A stretch of DNA of 64,000 nt from Neorhizobium galegae bv. orientalis str. HAMBI 540 (GCF_000731315.1 NZ_HG938354.1:1426001-1490000), one strand, 5' to 3'; positions 54,500 through 63,819 are shown, numbered from the stretch's first letter. The notes: generated by a model from the letters alone, not told the origin. A program made the numbers and translations.

Positions 54500-55159
54500 T
54501 CAGTCGTCCATCCTGGCATAACGTTCCTCCAGCCAGCGCAGCCCCAGGACCGAGATCAGGCTGACCACGAGGAAGAAAACGCCGACGAGCGTCATCGGCT
54601 CGATATAGCGATAGTTGCTGTTGGCGATGCTCTTTGCCTGGTTCATCAGCTCCAGCACGGTGATGGCCGAGAGCAGCGGCGTTTCCTTGAACATCGCGAT
54701 GAAATAGTTGGCGAGCGCCGGGATCATCGGCGGCACGGCCTGCGGCAGGATGACGTGGATCCACGCCTGCCTTGTCGTGAGATTGGTCGCCTTTGCCGCT
54801 TCCCACTGGCCGCGTGGCACGTTCTCGATGCCGGCGCGGTAGACCTCGGCGGTATAGGTGGCGTAGTGGACGCCGATGCCGATGACGCCGGCGACCAGCG
54901 GCGACAGGCGGATTCCGATATCCGGCAGCACGTAGAAAATGAAATAGAGCTGCACGAGAAGCGGCGTGCCGCGGATGAATTCCGAAACGAAGCCGACCGT
55001 GCGCGAGACGGCGGTGATCGGCGAGCGGCGCACGATGGCAAGAGCCAGACCGATCACCGCCGCCACGGCCGCACCGAGGACGGTCGCCAGGAGGGTGATC
55101 TTGAACCCTTCGAGAAGGGTCGGCATGATCTGCCAGACGAAGTCCCAATCCCACTCCAT
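54500..55159 (-). CDS. ehuD: Ectoine ABC transporter permease EhuD
   Basis: A 219-aa polar-amino-acid-type permease with five helices. FEGFKITLLATVLGAAVAAV-like N-terminal helix, FIRGTPLLVQLYFIFYVLPD, and the EAA coupling loop AAKATNLTTRQAWIHVILPQ are typical of the HisM/GlnP group. It pairs with EhuC as the translocation pore for ectoine and hydroxyectoine. Two-base gap after ehuC; the eutA ATG follows one base after its stop. Confidence 0.92.
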   Translation of the reverse strand: MEWDWDFVWQIMPTLLEGFKITLLATVLGAAVAAVIGLALAIVRRSPITAVSRTVGFVSEFIRGTPLLVQLYFIFYVLPDIGIRLSPLVAGVIGIGVHYATYTAEVYRAGIENVPRGQWEAAKATNLTTRQAWIHVILPQAVPPMIPALANYFIAMFKETPLLSAITVLELMNQAKSIANSNYRYIEPMTLVGVFFLVVSLISVLGLRWLEERYARMDD

Positions 55160-55161
55160 GG

Positions 55162-55821
55162 TCAGGTCCTCACGCCGTCGAGGCTGCGCGTCACCCGCCG
55201 CTCCAGCCAGCGCATCACTGTGGAAATCGCCCAGGCCATGACGAAGTAGAGAAAGAGGATCGTCGCGAACGGAATGAGCGTATTGCCGGTCTGGGCACGG
55301 ACGACTTGCGCCTGGAAGGTGAGGTCCGTCAGCGAGATCAGCGACACCACGGCCGTGCCCTTCAAAAGCTCGATGGCGTTGTTGCAGAAGGTGGGCAGCA
55401 TCAGCGGCAGCGCCTGCGGCAGGATGACATGGCGCATTCGCTGAAAACGGGAGAGATTAAGGGCGATGCAGGCCTCGGTCTGCTCTCGCCCGACCGCCTT
55501 GACGGCACCGCGCACAACTTCTGCCCCGTAAGCCCCGACATTGAGCCCCAAAGCCAGAACGCCCGCCTGAAGCGGCGTGAGGGTGAGGCCCGCGAAAGGA
55601 AGGACGAAATAGACCCAGAAGAGCTGGACGAAGATCGAGGTGCCCCGGAAGAACTCGATATAGGTCGTCGCAAGCGCCCGCACGGCAAAGAAGCGCGAAA
55701 GCCGCCCGAGGCCGGCCAGGAAAGCCATCACCAGCGCCAGAGCCGAGCCCATGACGGTCAGCTGCAGCGTTACCAGCGCGCCCTCGAGGATCAGCGTCAA
55801 ATAGCCGGACCAGACCGACAT
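55162..55821 (-). CDS. ehuC: Ectoine ABC transporter permease EhuC
   Basis: A 219-aa permease, the same length as EhuD. It has FFRGTSIFVQLFWVYFVLPF and the coupling loop ACIALNLSRFQRMRHVILPQ, with five helices. The ATG at 55821 (MSVWSGYLTLILEG) begins the first helix and has GGAAG 9 bases upstream; an in-frame start at 55872 adds unrelated residues. It lies 106 bases after ehuB in the same operon. Confidence 0.9.
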   Translation of the reverse strand: MSVWSGYLTLILEGALVTLQLTVMGSALALVMAFLAGLGRLSRFFAVRALATTYIEFFRGTSIFVQLFWVYFVLPFAGLTLTPLQAGVLALGLNVGAYGAEVVRGAVKAVGREQTEACIALNLSRFQRMRHVILPQALPLMLPTFCNNAIELLKGTAVVSLISLTDLTFQAQVVRAQTGNTLIPFATILFLYFVMAWAISTVMRWLERRVTRSLDGVRT

Positions 55822-55927
55822 CAGCGGAAACTTCCCATCATCCGAGACAGTGCAGAGACGGCCCAAGGCCATCGCGATCGGTGGCGGAACGGCACATGAG
55901 CCGCTCCGTCCACCTCAGTTCGGCCGT

Positions 55928-56773
55928 TTACTGGGCGGCCGTGCATTGCTTGTCGCGAGTGGTCGACATGGCGGCCTTGGCGGAGAAGCCATAGGGTTCG
56001 ATGAGCTTGGCGAACTCACCCGATTCCTTCAGCTTTTTGAGCTCCCCATCAAACGCATCGCGGAGGGCCACGTCCTGCTTTCGGAAGGCCGCGCCATCGC
56101 AATAGACCGGCGCGCCGACCACCGGTGCGACGACTTCGAGATTCGGATCCTTCGCCTTGTCCAGGAGGTCGTGGATTGACAGGACCGGAAGAGAATAGAC
56201 GTCGATGCGGCCATCCTGGAGCATCTTGATGCCGCTCTGCCCATCCGGCACGACGATGACGCGCTCACGCGGCACGCCAGCCTGCAGGGCCAGCTTCTCC
56301 TCGGTGCCGCCACCCGGGGCGCCGATCTTGGCGTTGGTATTGTTGGCAATGTCCTTGTAGCTCGTCAGCTTCAGCGGGTTGCCTTTCCTGAGGGCGAAAG
56401 CTTCCGCGTCGCAAAGGATCGGCTCGGAATAGGCCACCGCGTTGCAGCGTTCCGGCTTCATGAACAGGCCTGCGGTGATCGCATCGTGGCGGCCGGCCTG
56501 CAGGCCCGGGATCATCGCACCATATTCGGAGATCGAAGCCACCACCTCCTTGATGCCGAGACGCTCGAAGATGACGCGGGCAACGTCGGGAGCGGCACCG
56601 GAAACCTTGCCGTCGGCGCCGACCGCCGTATAGGGCGGCTCGTTGGCGATGGCGATGCGGGCAAAGCCCTGTTCCTTCAACTGCTTCAGGTCCGCTGCGG
56701 ATGCAGAAATGCCGCCCCCGATGGCGGCGAGGACCGAAATGCTGACGGCCGATGCTAAAATTCTCGTTTTCAT
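55928..56773 (-). CDS. ehuB: Ectoine/hydroxyectoine periplasmic binding protein EhuB
   Basis: A 281-aa class III solute-binding protein. The Sec signal (ILASAVSISVLAAIGGGISA) ends near SAADL (residue 27). The mature part has the amino-acid-binding pattern ARIAIANEPPYTAVGADGKV, FERLGIKEVVASISEYGAMI (aromatic ligand-box region) and PGLQAGRHDAITAGLFMKPE. EhuB binds ectoine and hydroxyectoine with high affinity in S. meliloti. The gene follows ehuA by 60 bases. Confidence 0.92.
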   Translation of the reverse strand: MKTRILASAVSISVLAAIGGGISASAADLKQLKEQGFARIAIANEPPYTAVGADGKVSGAAPDVARVIFERLGIKEVVASISEYGAMIPGLQAGRHDAITAGLFMKPERCNAVAYSEPILCDAEAFALRKGNPLKLTSYKDIANNTNAKIGAPGGGTEEKLALQAGVPRERVIVVPDGQSGIKMLQDGRIDVYSLPVLSIHDLLDKAKDPNLEVVAPVVGAPVYCDGAAFRKQDVALRDAFDGELKKLKESGEFAKLIEPYGFSAKAAMSTTRDKQCTAAQ

Positions 56774-56833
56774 TGTTCCCTACTCCTCTGGTTTTTTCCC
56801 GATGTCTTCGGGCTGTATCGCTGTCTTTGGCGG

Positions 56834-57619
56834 TCAGACGCGGTGGCCTGCCGCTATGATCTTGCGCAGGAAGGTCTGGGTGCGCTCCTGCTTGGGGTTC
56901 CGGAAAATCTCATCCGGTCCGCCCTCCTCGACGATCTTACCGCGATCGAAAAACAACACGCGGTCTGCGAAATCATGGGCAAAACCCATCTCGTGTGTCA
57001 CCAGCAGCATGGTCATGTCGGTCTCGGCCGCGAGCCGCCGCATGACATTCAGCACCTCCTCGACGAGTTCCGGATCGAGTGCGGATGTCACTTCGTCGAA
57101 CAGCATGATCTTCGGAGAGAGCGCGAGCGCCCGGGCGATCGCGACACGCTGTTTCTGGCCGCCGGAAAGCTGTGCCGGCACCGCCTTTGCCTTGTCCGCC
57201 ATGCCGACCATATCCAGCAGATCCATGGCCCGCTTTTCGGCATCGGCACGTGTCGCACCCTGGGTGAGCATCGGCGCGAGCGTGACATTGTCGAGGACGC
57301 ATTTGTGCGGAAACAGATTGAAGTGCTGGAAGACCATGCCGATCTTCTTGCGCATGCGGTGCAGATGGCGCTCGTCTGCAGCAACCAGATCGGCGCCCTT
57401 TTTCATGTGATAAAGCTGCTCGCCGTCGACCTCGATATGGCCGCCGCTGATCGATTCCAGCGTCATCAGAATACGCAGGATCGTCGTCTTGCCCGAGCCG
57501 GAAGGGCCGATCAGCGCCAGCTTCTCGCCCGGCATCACATTCATCGACAAACCATCGAGAACGGTCAGTGGGCCGTATCTCTTGACGATGCTGTCGATGC
57601 GGATGATGGGCGATGGCAT
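56834..57619 (-). CDS. ehuA: Ectoine ABC transporter ATP-binding protein EhuA
   Basis: A 261-aa ATPase. Walker A is GPSGSGKTT near residue 39, the signature LSGGQKQRVAIARAL, Walker B IMLFDEVTSALDPE and the switch histidine THEMGF. It is the standard size for amino-acid-type ABC ATPases. It is the first gene of the ehuABCD-eutABCDE operon, and the 122-base gap upstream (57620-57741) holds direct repeats likely to bind EnuR. Confidence 0.93.
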   Translation of the reverse strand: MPSPIIRIDSIVKRYGPLTVLDGLSMNVMPGEKLALIGPSGSGKTTILRILMTLESISGGHIEVDGEQLYHMKKGADLVAADERHLHRMRKKIGMVFQHFNLFPHKCVLDNVTLAPMLTQGATRADAEKRAMDLLDMVGMADKAKAVPAQLSGGQKQRVAIARALALSPKIMLFDEVTSALDPELVEEVLNVMRRLAAETDMTMLLVTHEMGFAHDFADRVLFFDRGKIVEEGGPDEIFRNPKQERTQTFLRKIIAAGHRV

Positions 57620-57673
57620 TCATGTCTCTCCCTGTTGAGACAAGCAATGCGTCAACGATGACCGCCTCACGAA

Positions 57674-57707
57674 ATCATGTCAATTCGGAAAATAATATCA
57701 TGACAAT
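57674..57707. promoter_or_regulatory. Direct-repeat operator candidate upstream of ehuA (EnuR site)
   Basis: ATCATGTCAAT (57674-57684) and ATCATGACAAT (57697-57707) differ at one position and start 23 bases apart, about two helical turns. Direct repeats at such spacing are typical for dimeric MocR-type regulators. They lie 55-88 bases upstream of ehuA and just downstream of enuR. The second copy is embedded in an imperfect palindrome AATAT...ATATT (57694-57710). Confidence 0.6.
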
Positions 57708-57741
57708 ATTTCTCCGCCTGCACAAACGGCAGGCGCTTGCA

Positions 57742-59127
57742 TCAAATCGCAAGCAGCAGCTCTTCGGGGTTTCCCTGCGCCAGCGAGGCGACGATTGCGA
57801 GCCCGGTGCGCAACTCGCTTTCCGTTGTCGACCCCAGCGAGATGCGCAGGGCCGGCGTCCATCCCTGATCCGTCGTATGGAACGACTTGCCCGGTGCAAT
57901 GCCTACGCCGCGTAGCCGCGCCTGCGCCACGAAGGCATCTTCGGTGTGACTGCCGGAAAGCGGCAGCCAAACGTGCAGGCTCTGTGGATGCGCTCGGTAG
58001 GACAGACCCGCCAGCGTCTCGGCGGCGATGGCATGACGACTGACGAGGGCGCGACGCTGCCAGTTGACGAGTTCCATGGCGGTGCCGTCGCTGACCCAGC
58101 GGGTGGCGATCTCGGCCATTGCGGGCGTTGCCATCCAGTTGGAGACCAGATGCCGGTTGGCAACCGCCGCGACATATCGGTCGGGCGCGACGAGATAACC
58201 GATCCGCAGGCCAGGAACGGTGATTTTCGTGAAGCTCGTCACGTAGAGCGTCCGTTCCGGAGCGAAGGCAGCCATCGGCGGCGCACGGCCCTCCACCATA
58301 GGCCCGAGGACGTCGTTTTCGATGATCGCTATGTCATGCTTGGCGGCCACGGCTGCAAGTGCCTCGCGGCGACCGGCGCTCATCAGAGCCGCCATGGGAT
58401 TGATGACGGATGGCTGCAGGAAGATCGCCCGGATCGGACCTTTGCGGCAGGCCTCGTCGAGCGCCTCGGGGATCATGCCCTCCTCATCGATCGCCAGCCC
58501 TTCCAGATGCAGGCCGAGATAGGTGGAAAGCGGAACGAGGGTATGATGGCTGACCACTTCCGTGGCGACGGTCGAGCCGGGCGGTGCGACGCTCATCAGG
58601 GCCACCGTCATTCCCGATGTTGCGCCGTTGGTCACGCTGACATTCAGCGGTGAGACATCCAGACCGCAGCGTGCAAGCCATTCGGTCGCGATCGCCCGAT
58701 GGCGGGGGAACACCATATTCGGCCGGAACGACAGGGCCGAACTCGCCGGCAGGTTTTCAGAAAGCCAGGCGAAGGCCTGCCGGAATTTATCAACATGGAT
58801 CTGCTCGCAGACCGGCTTCAGGATCGAAAGGTCGATGACCTCACCCAGCCGTTCAGGCAGGTAAGGCGGTTCGGGCTCCCGCGCCTGCGTCTGCACGAAG
58901 CTGCCTCGCCCGATTTCGCCGGAAATCAGCCCCCGGCGGATAAGATCGTCATAGGCGCGACTGACCGTCTGGACCGACAGGCCGAGATCATCCGCCATGC
59001 GGCGGTGGGTCGGCAGCTTGGTCCCGTTGACGAGCTTTCCTTCCTGGACGGCGCGGGCGATCTGCTCGGCGAGCGAAAGATAGGCCGGTCGGCGGAGCTG
59101 AGAGGGATCGGGGCGCCAATTTGTCAT
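57742..59127 (-). CDS. enuR: MocR-type GntR/aminotransferase regulator, EnuR
   Basis: A 461-aa protein. A GntR winged helix (LPTHRRMADDLGLSVQTVSR, about residues 39-58) is joined to a fold I aminotransferase-like domain with the PLP lysine in SFTKITVPGLRIGYL. EnuR in Ruegeria uses covalently bound PLP and responds to ectoine-degradation intermediates (N-alpha-acetyl-diaminobutyrate), relieving repression. Its place directly upstream of ehuA and the flanking doeX/doeC/doeD genes support the assignment. It is divergent from the AsnC-type gene. Confidence 0.9.
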   Translation of the reverse strand: MTNWRPDPSQLRRPAYLSLAEQIARAVQEGKLVNGTKLPTHRRMADDLGLSVQTVSRAYDDLIRRGLISGEIGRGSFVQTQAREPEPPYLPERLGEVIDLSILKPVCEQIHVDKFRQAFAWLSENLPASSALSFRPNMVFPRHRAIATEWLARCGLDVSPLNVSVTNGATSGMTVALMSVAPPGSTVATEVVSHHTLVPLSTYLGLHLEGLAIDEEGMIPEALDEACRKGPIRAIFLQPSVINPMAALMSAGRREALAAVAAKHDIAIIENDVLGPMVEGRAPPMAAFAPERTLYVTSFTKITVPGLRIGYLVAPDRYVAAVANRHLVSNWMATPAMAEIATRWVSDGTAMELVNWQRRALVSRHAIAAETLAGLSYRAHPQSLHVWLPLSGSHTEDAFVAQARLRGVGIAPGKSFHTTDQGWTPALRISLGSTTESELRTGLAIVASLAQGNPEELLLAI

Positions 59128-59157
59128 GATTTTACTGTGCTTAAAATCAGTTCAATT

Positions 59158-59185
59158 GACAATGGCAAAACGAATTTTCATTGTC
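59158..59185. promoter_or_regulatory. Inverted repeat in the enuR-asnC divergent promoter region
   Basis: GACAATG and CATTGTC arms, 7 bp, enclose a 14-bp spacer in the 88-base gap between enuR and the AsnC-type gene. The left arm overlaps AATTGACA, whose reverse complement TGTCAATT also occurs in the repeat upstream of ehuA. It is a candidate site for the AsnC protein or EnuR. Confidence 0.45.
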
Positions 59186-59215
59186 TTCCTCAACAACCGC
59201 ACGACAGGAAACCAT

Positions 59216-59710
59216 ATGAAACTCGACGCCATCGATCTGCGCATTCTCGAGGCGGTCCAGGGTGATGGCCGGATCACCAAGCTCGCGCTCGCCGAAAAGG
59301 TCGGCCTTTCGCCGACGCCCTGCTGGATGCGTCTTCGGAAGCTGGAAAAAGCAGGCATCATCGCCGGCTATCATGCCCGGCTTGTGCCAAGGAAGATCGC
59401 GCCGATCGCCAGCGTCATGGTGGAGATCACGCTCGCCAACCATCGCCAGGGCGACTTCGATCGTTTCGAACGCGCCGTCGCAGCTATCCCTGAGATCACC
59501 GCCTGCTGGTCGGTCGGCGGCGGCGTCGATTATATCGCCAAGATCGTGGCCCTCGATATCGACGCCTATCAACGCCTGATCGACGGCCTGCTCGATCGCG
59601 AACTCGGTATCGAACGTTATTTCACCTATATCGTCACCAAGACGGTGAAGGAGGAAACGGGCGTGCCCGTTACCGCCCTGTTCGAGGCGGATATCGACCA
59701 ACGGTCGTAG
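59216..59710 (+). CDS. doeX: Lrp/AsnC-family regulator, DoeX-like
   Basis: A 164-aa protein. The HTH (ITKLALAEKVGLSPTPCWMR, about residues 19-38) is followed by the RAM ligand domain (IASVMVEITLANHRQGDFDR, ITACWSVGGGVDYIAKIVAL). AsnC-type regulators accompany ectoine catabolic genes in many Proteobacteria (DoeX in Halomonas). The ATG at 59216 has AGGAA 6 bases upstream; longer in-frame starts add an unrelated 30 residues. It is divergent from enuR and co-directional with doeC, 119 bases away. Confidence 0.9.
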   Translation: MKLDAIDLRILEAVQGDGRITKLALAEKVGLSPTPCWMRLRKLEKAGIIAGYHARLVPRKIAPIASVMVEITLANHRQGDFDRFERAVAAIPEITACWSVGGGVDYIAKIVALDIDAYQRLIDGLLDRELGIERYFTYIVTKTVKEETGVPVTALFEADIDQRS

Positions 59711-59829
59711 ACAATCTCTCCGCAAGACCCGGCCGGTTTAGACCATCTCTCTCTTTTCCCCCTCGCGAATGGACAATCTCTCGCATCGGCAAGGCGATAC
59801 TGGCGCCACGACCGAACGAGGATCTGGCC

Positions 59830-61326
59830 ATGACTGCAATTTTTGCACGCCCCGCCTATCACGAGGCCCTGACACGGCTCGCCGACCGCCACCTGCTGCG
59901 CGACCTTGCCTATGTGGATGGGCGCTGGGTTGCCGGCGCCGACGGCCAAAGCTTCCAGGTCACCGACCCCGCTTCCTCCGCAACACTCGCGTGGGTCGCG
60001 AGTCTTAGCGCCGAGGAAACCGATGCAGCGATCGATGCTGCCGCGACCGCCTTTCCCGTCTGGCGGGCGAAGTTACCGCAAGAGCGGGCCGCAATCCTGA
60101 AGGAATGGCATCGGCTGATGCTCGAAGCCAGGGAGGATCTGGCTCTCTTGATGACGCTGGAGCAGGGCAAGCCGCTTGCCGAGTCCCGGGGGGAGATCGA
60201 CTACGCTGCCTCCTTTGTCGAGTGGTATGCCGAGGAAGGCAAACGGGTTAACGCCGAGAGCGTCACCAGCCATCTTGCGGGCGCCGAAATGATCGTCCGG
60301 CGGGAGGCGCTCGGCGTTGCCGGCATCGTCACGCCCTGGAACTTTCCCTCCGCCATGGTCACCCGCAAGGCGGCTGCGGCACTCGCCGCCGGCTGCACGG
60401 TCGTCGCGCACCCGTCTTCCGAAACACCGCTTTCGGCGCTGGCGCTGGCCGAGCTCGCCGAACGCGCCGGAATGCCGGCGGGCGTGTTCAACGTCGTGAC
60501 CGGCGATGCCGCCACCATCGTCGGCCGGCTCTGCGACGATGCGCGGGTGCGGGCGATGAGCTTTACCGGCTCCACCGAGATCGGCCGCCTGATCGCCGCA
60601 CAATGTGCGCCGACGATGAAGCGGCTGGTGATGGAACTCGGTGGCCATGCGCCGCTGATCGTGTTCGACGACGCCGACATCGATCGCGCCGCCGAGATCG
60701 CGGTCACCGCCAAATTCGCGACCTCCGGCCAGGACTGCCTCGCAGCCAACCGGATTTTTGTCCAGCGATCCATATTCGAGGCCTTCAACGCGGCTTTTGC
60801 CAAACGGATCGCCGCCCTGACGGTCGGCAACGGATTGGCTGATGGCGTCGACATCGGACCGCTGATGCACGAACGAGCCGTAATGAAGGTCGAGGCACAG
60901 GTGAAGGATGCGCTCGACAAGGGCGCCAGGCTGCTTGCCGGCGGCAAGCGCCACAGGGCCGGTTCGCTTTTCTTCGAGCCGACACTCATCACCAACGTAC
61001 CGGCCGATGCGGTCATCATGCGCGAGGAGACCTTCGGGCCGGTTGCCGCCGTCGCCGTCTTCGACACGGAAGACGAGGTCGTCGCCCGCGCCAACGACAC
61101 CGAATACGGGCTTGTCGCCTATGTGGTCACTGAAAACGGCGCCCGGCAGATGCGCCTCGGGCGGGCGCTCGAATATGGAATGGTGGCGATCAACCGCGTG
61201 AAGATCACCGGCGGGCCTGTTCCTTTCGGCGGCTGGAAACAATCCGGCCTCGGACGCGAGGGCTCCCGCCACGGCGTCGAGGCCTTCACGGAACTCAAAT
61301 ACCTCTGCATCGACACCGCCGGCTGA
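59830..61326 (+). CDS. doeC: Aldehyde dehydrogenase, DoeC-like (aspartate-semialdehyde to aspartate)
   Basis: A 498-aa NAD(P)-dependent aldehyde dehydrogenase of the succinate-semialdehyde dehydrogenase type. GVAGIVTPWNFPSAMVTRK (cofactor region), general base Glu in VMELGGHAPLIVF and catalytic Cys in FATSGQDCLAAN are all in place. In ectoine degradation DoeC oxidises aspartate semialdehyde to aspartate; homologues in other rhizobia are annotated ssdA. It is followed by doeD 29 bases downstream. Confidence 0.88.
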   Translation: MTAIFARPAYHEALTRLADRHLLRDLAYVDGRWVAGADGQSFQVTDPASSATLAWVASLSAEETDAAIDAAATAFPVWRAKLPQERAAILKEWHRLMLEAREDLALLMTLEQGKPLAESRGEIDYAASFVEWYAEEGKRVNAESVTSHLAGAEMIVRREALGVAGIVTPWNFPSAMVTRKAAAALAAGCTVVAHPSSETPLSALALAELAERAGMPAGVFNVVTGDAATIVGRLCDDARVRAMSFTGSTEIGRLIAAQCAPTMKRLVMELGGHAPLIVFDDADIDRAAEIAVTAKFATSGQDCLAANRIFVQRSIFEAFNAAFAKRIAALTVGNGLADGVDIGPLMHERAVMKVEAQVKDALDKGARLLAGGKRHRAGSLFFEPTLITNVPADAVIMREETFGPVAAVAVFDTEDEVVARANDTEYGLVAYVVTENGARQMRLGRALEYGMVAINRVKITGGPVPFGGWKQSGLGREGSRHGVEAFTELKYLCIDTAG

Positions 61327-61355
61327 CCGATCCCACAACCTTGAAGGAAAAGCCA

Positions 61356-62735
61356 ATGCTCGAAAGAAACAACGAACTCACCGCCTGGGACCGCGATCAT
61401 TTCTTCCATCCGTCGACCCATATGGGCATGCATGCGCGCGGCGAAACGCCGACGCGCGTAATCGGCAGCGGCGAAGGCGTCTACATCACCGACCGCGACG
61501 GACGCACCAGCCTCGATGCCTTCGCCGGTCTCTACTGCGTCAATGTCGGCTACGGCCGACAGAAAATCGCCGATGCAATCGCCGAACAGGCCCGAAACCT
61601 GGCCTATTACCATGCCTATGTCGGGCACGGCACGGAAGCGTCGATCACGCTTTCCAAGATGATCATTGACCGAGCGCCGGAGGGCATGTCCAGGGTCTAT
61701 TTCGGTCTTTCCGGCTCCGATGCCAACGAGACCAACATCAAGCTGATCTGGTATTACAACAATGTCCTCGGGAGGCCGGAAAAGAAGAAGATCATCTCGC
61801 GCTGGCGCGGCTATCACGGCTCTGGCGTCATGACCGGCAGTCTCACCGGCCTCGAGCTCTTCCACAAGGCCTTCGACCTGCCGCGCGTGCCGATCCTGCA
61901 TACCGAAGCGCCGTATTATTTCCGCCGCCCGGACCGCTCGATGAGCGAGGAACAGTTCTCGCAATATTGTGCCGACAAGCTGGAGGAGATGATCCTTTCG
62001 GAAGGCCCGGAGACGATCGCAGCCTTCATCGGCGAGCCCATCCTCGGCACCGGCGGCATCGTACCGCCGCCCAGGGGCTATTGGGAAAAGATCCAGGCAG
62101 TACTCCAGAAATACGACATCCTGCTCGTCGCCGACGAGGTGGTGACCGGCTTCGGCCGCCTCGGCACGATGTTCGGCTCCGACCATTACGGCATGAAGCC
62201 GGATCTCATCACCATCGCCAAAGGCCTGACCTCCGCCTATGCACCGCTGTCCGGCACGATCGTCTCCGACCGGTTCTGGCAGGTCCTGGTGCAGGGTTCG
62301 GACCAGCTCGGCGCGATCGGCCATGGTTGGACCTATTCCTCGCACCCGATCTGCGCGGCGGCCGGCGTCGCCAACCTCGAACTGATCGACGAGATGGGAT
62401 TGGTGCAGAATGCTGCCGAGACCGGAGCCTATTTCCGCTCCGAACTGGCCAAGGCCGTTGCCGGCCACGAGCATGTCGGCGACGTCCGCGGCGATGGCCT
62501 TATGGCAGCTGTGGAATTCGTGGAGGACAGGGACGATCGCAAGTTCTTCGATCCTTCCCGGAAGATCGGCCCACAAATCGCAGCAGCGCTTCTGGAACGC
62601 GGCGTCATCGGCCGCGCCATGCCCCAGGGCGACATTCTCGGTTTTGCGCCGCCGCTTTGCCTCACCCGCGAGGAAGCGGATATCGTCGTCAAGGCGACGG
62701 CCGAGGCGATCGACGGTGTCTTCGCCAACCGCTGA
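61356..62735 (+). CDS. doeD: Class III aminotransferase, DoeD-like (diaminobutyrate transaminase)
   Basis: A 459-aa fold I PLP enzyme of the omega-amino acid transaminase group. VYFGLSGSDANETNIKLIWY is the phosphate-binding segment, VADEVVTGFGRLG holds the cofactor Asp, and the Schiff-base lysine is in ITIAKGLTSAYAPL. In the pathway it converts 2,4-diaminobutyrate to aspartate semialdehyde. The ATG at 61356 follows AAGGA by 7 bases. It lies between doeC and the dehydrogenase gene, 13 bases apart from the latter. Confidence 0.88.
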   Translation: MLERNNELTAWDRDHFFHPSTHMGMHARGETPTRVIGSGEGVYITDRDGRTSLDAFAGLYCVNVGYGRQKIADAIAEQARNLAYYHAYVGHGTEASITLSKMIIDRAPEGMSRVYFGLSGSDANETNIKLIWYYNNVLGRPEKKKIISRWRGYHGSGVMTGSLTGLELFHKAFDLPRVPILHTEAPYYFRRPDRSMSEEQFSQYCADKLEEMILSEGPETIAAFIGEPILGTGGIVPPPRGYWEKIQAVLQKYDILLVADEVVTGFGRLGTMFGSDHYGMKPDLITIAKGLTSAYAPLSGTIVSDRFWQVLVQGSDQLGAIGHGWTYSSHPICAAAGVANLELIDEMGLVQNAAETGAYFRSELAKAVAGHEHVGDVRGDGLMAAVEFVEDRDDRKFFDPSRKIGPQIAAALLERGVIGRAMPQGDILGFAPPLCLTREEADIVVKATAEAIDGVFANR

Positions 62736-62748
62736 CGGGAGAAGACAC

Positions 62749-63819
62749 ATGGCCTCTATCCCCGAAACGATGGCAGCCGTCCTGCTGACAGGCCATGGCG
62801 GGCTCGACAAGCTCGTCTACAGCCGGAATGTCCCCGTGCCCAGACCTGCCGCCGGCGAGGTCCTCATCCGCGTGGCGGCCTGCGGCATGAACAACACCGA
62901 TGTCTGGGTGCGCCAGGGCGCCTACGGTACAGAGGAGGATCCCGGCGCCGTTTCCACATGGCGACGGCAGGGCAATACGCTCGTCTTTCCGCGCATCCAG
63001 GGCGCCGATACCGTCGGTCACGTGGTTGCCGTCGGAGAGGGTGTCGATCCGACACGGATAGGCGAGCGGGTGATGGTCGATTTCTCCATCTACAACCGCG
63101 AGGACGATAGCCTTGCCGACATCGACTACATGGGCCACGGACGCGACGGCGGTTATGCCGAATACATGGCGCTGCCGGCAGAAAACGCCCATGTGATCAA
63201 CACCACCATGACTGATATCGAGCTTGCGACTTTCTGCTGCGCCTATCTGACCGGCGAGCGAATGCTGGAAAGAGCCAGGCTTTCTGTCGGGGAACGGGTA
63301 CTCGTCACCGGCGCCTCGGGCGGCGTCGGCTCGGCGATCATTCAGCTTGCGCGGGCGCGCGGCGCGATCCCGATCGCCGTCGCAGGCCCAGGCAAGGAAA
63401 GCGCCGTACTCGAGATCGGCGCCCAGGCCGTGGTGACGCGCGGGAAAGGCGACCTTGTCGAGGCGGTGACCGAAGCAACGGGCGGGGCACCGATCGACGT
63501 GGTCGCCGATCTGGTGGCCGGCCCGATGTTCAACGATCTTCTGAAAATCCTTCGCCCCGAGGGCCGCTACACGACCGCGGGGGCCATTGCAGGCCCGGTC
63601 GTCCAGCTTGATCTCAGGACGATGTATCTGAAGCAGCTGGAGCTGCACGGTTCCAGCCAGGGGAGCCGCGCCGATTTTCGCCGCCTCGTCGGTTATATCG
63701 AAAGCGGAAAGGTCCGACCGCTCGTCGGCGGCGTTTATCCGTTGTCGGAATTCCACCGCGCCCAAACCGACTTCATGGCCAAGAATTTCGTCGGCAAACT
63801 GGTCGTGGTTCCCGATTGA
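62749..63819 (+). CDS. MDR-superfamily zinc/quinone-type alcohol dehydrogenase
   Basis: A 356-aa medium-chain dehydrogenase. The GroES-like domain (VLIRVAACGMNNTDVWVRQG, GADTVGHVVAVGEGVD) precedes a Rossmann fold with RVLVTGASGGVGSAIIQLAR. Cysteine zinc ligands of classical ADHs are not evident, so it is closer to the quinone oxidoreductase side. GGGAG lies 8 bases before the ATG. Its tight linkage to doeCD suggests that it handles an aldehyde or keto side product of ectoine use, but this role is not established. Confidence 0.85.
   Translation: MASIPETMAAVLLTGHGGLDKLVYSRNVPVPRPAAGEVLIRVAACGMNNTDVWVRQGAYGTEEDPGAVSTWRRQGNTLVFPRIQGADTVGHVVAVGEGVDPTRIGERVMVDFSIYNREDDSLADIDYMGHGRDGGYAEYMALPAENAHVINTTMTDIELATFCCAYLTGERMLERARLSVGERVLVTGASGGVGSAIIQLARARGAIPIAVAGPGKESAVLEIGAQAVVTRGKGDLVEAVTEATGGAPIDVVADLVAGPMFNDLLKILRPEGRYTTAGAIAGPVVQLDLRTMYLKQLELHGSSQGSRADFRRLVGYIESGKVRPLVGGVYPLSEFHRAQTDFMAKNFVGKLVVVPD

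Noticed and set aside
61119..62810. Long open frame (563 codons) on the minus strand opposite doeD
   Set aside because: It is antisense to a gene with full class III aminotransferase motifs. Such mirror frames are common in GC-rich DNA, and this one has no motif or ribosome site.
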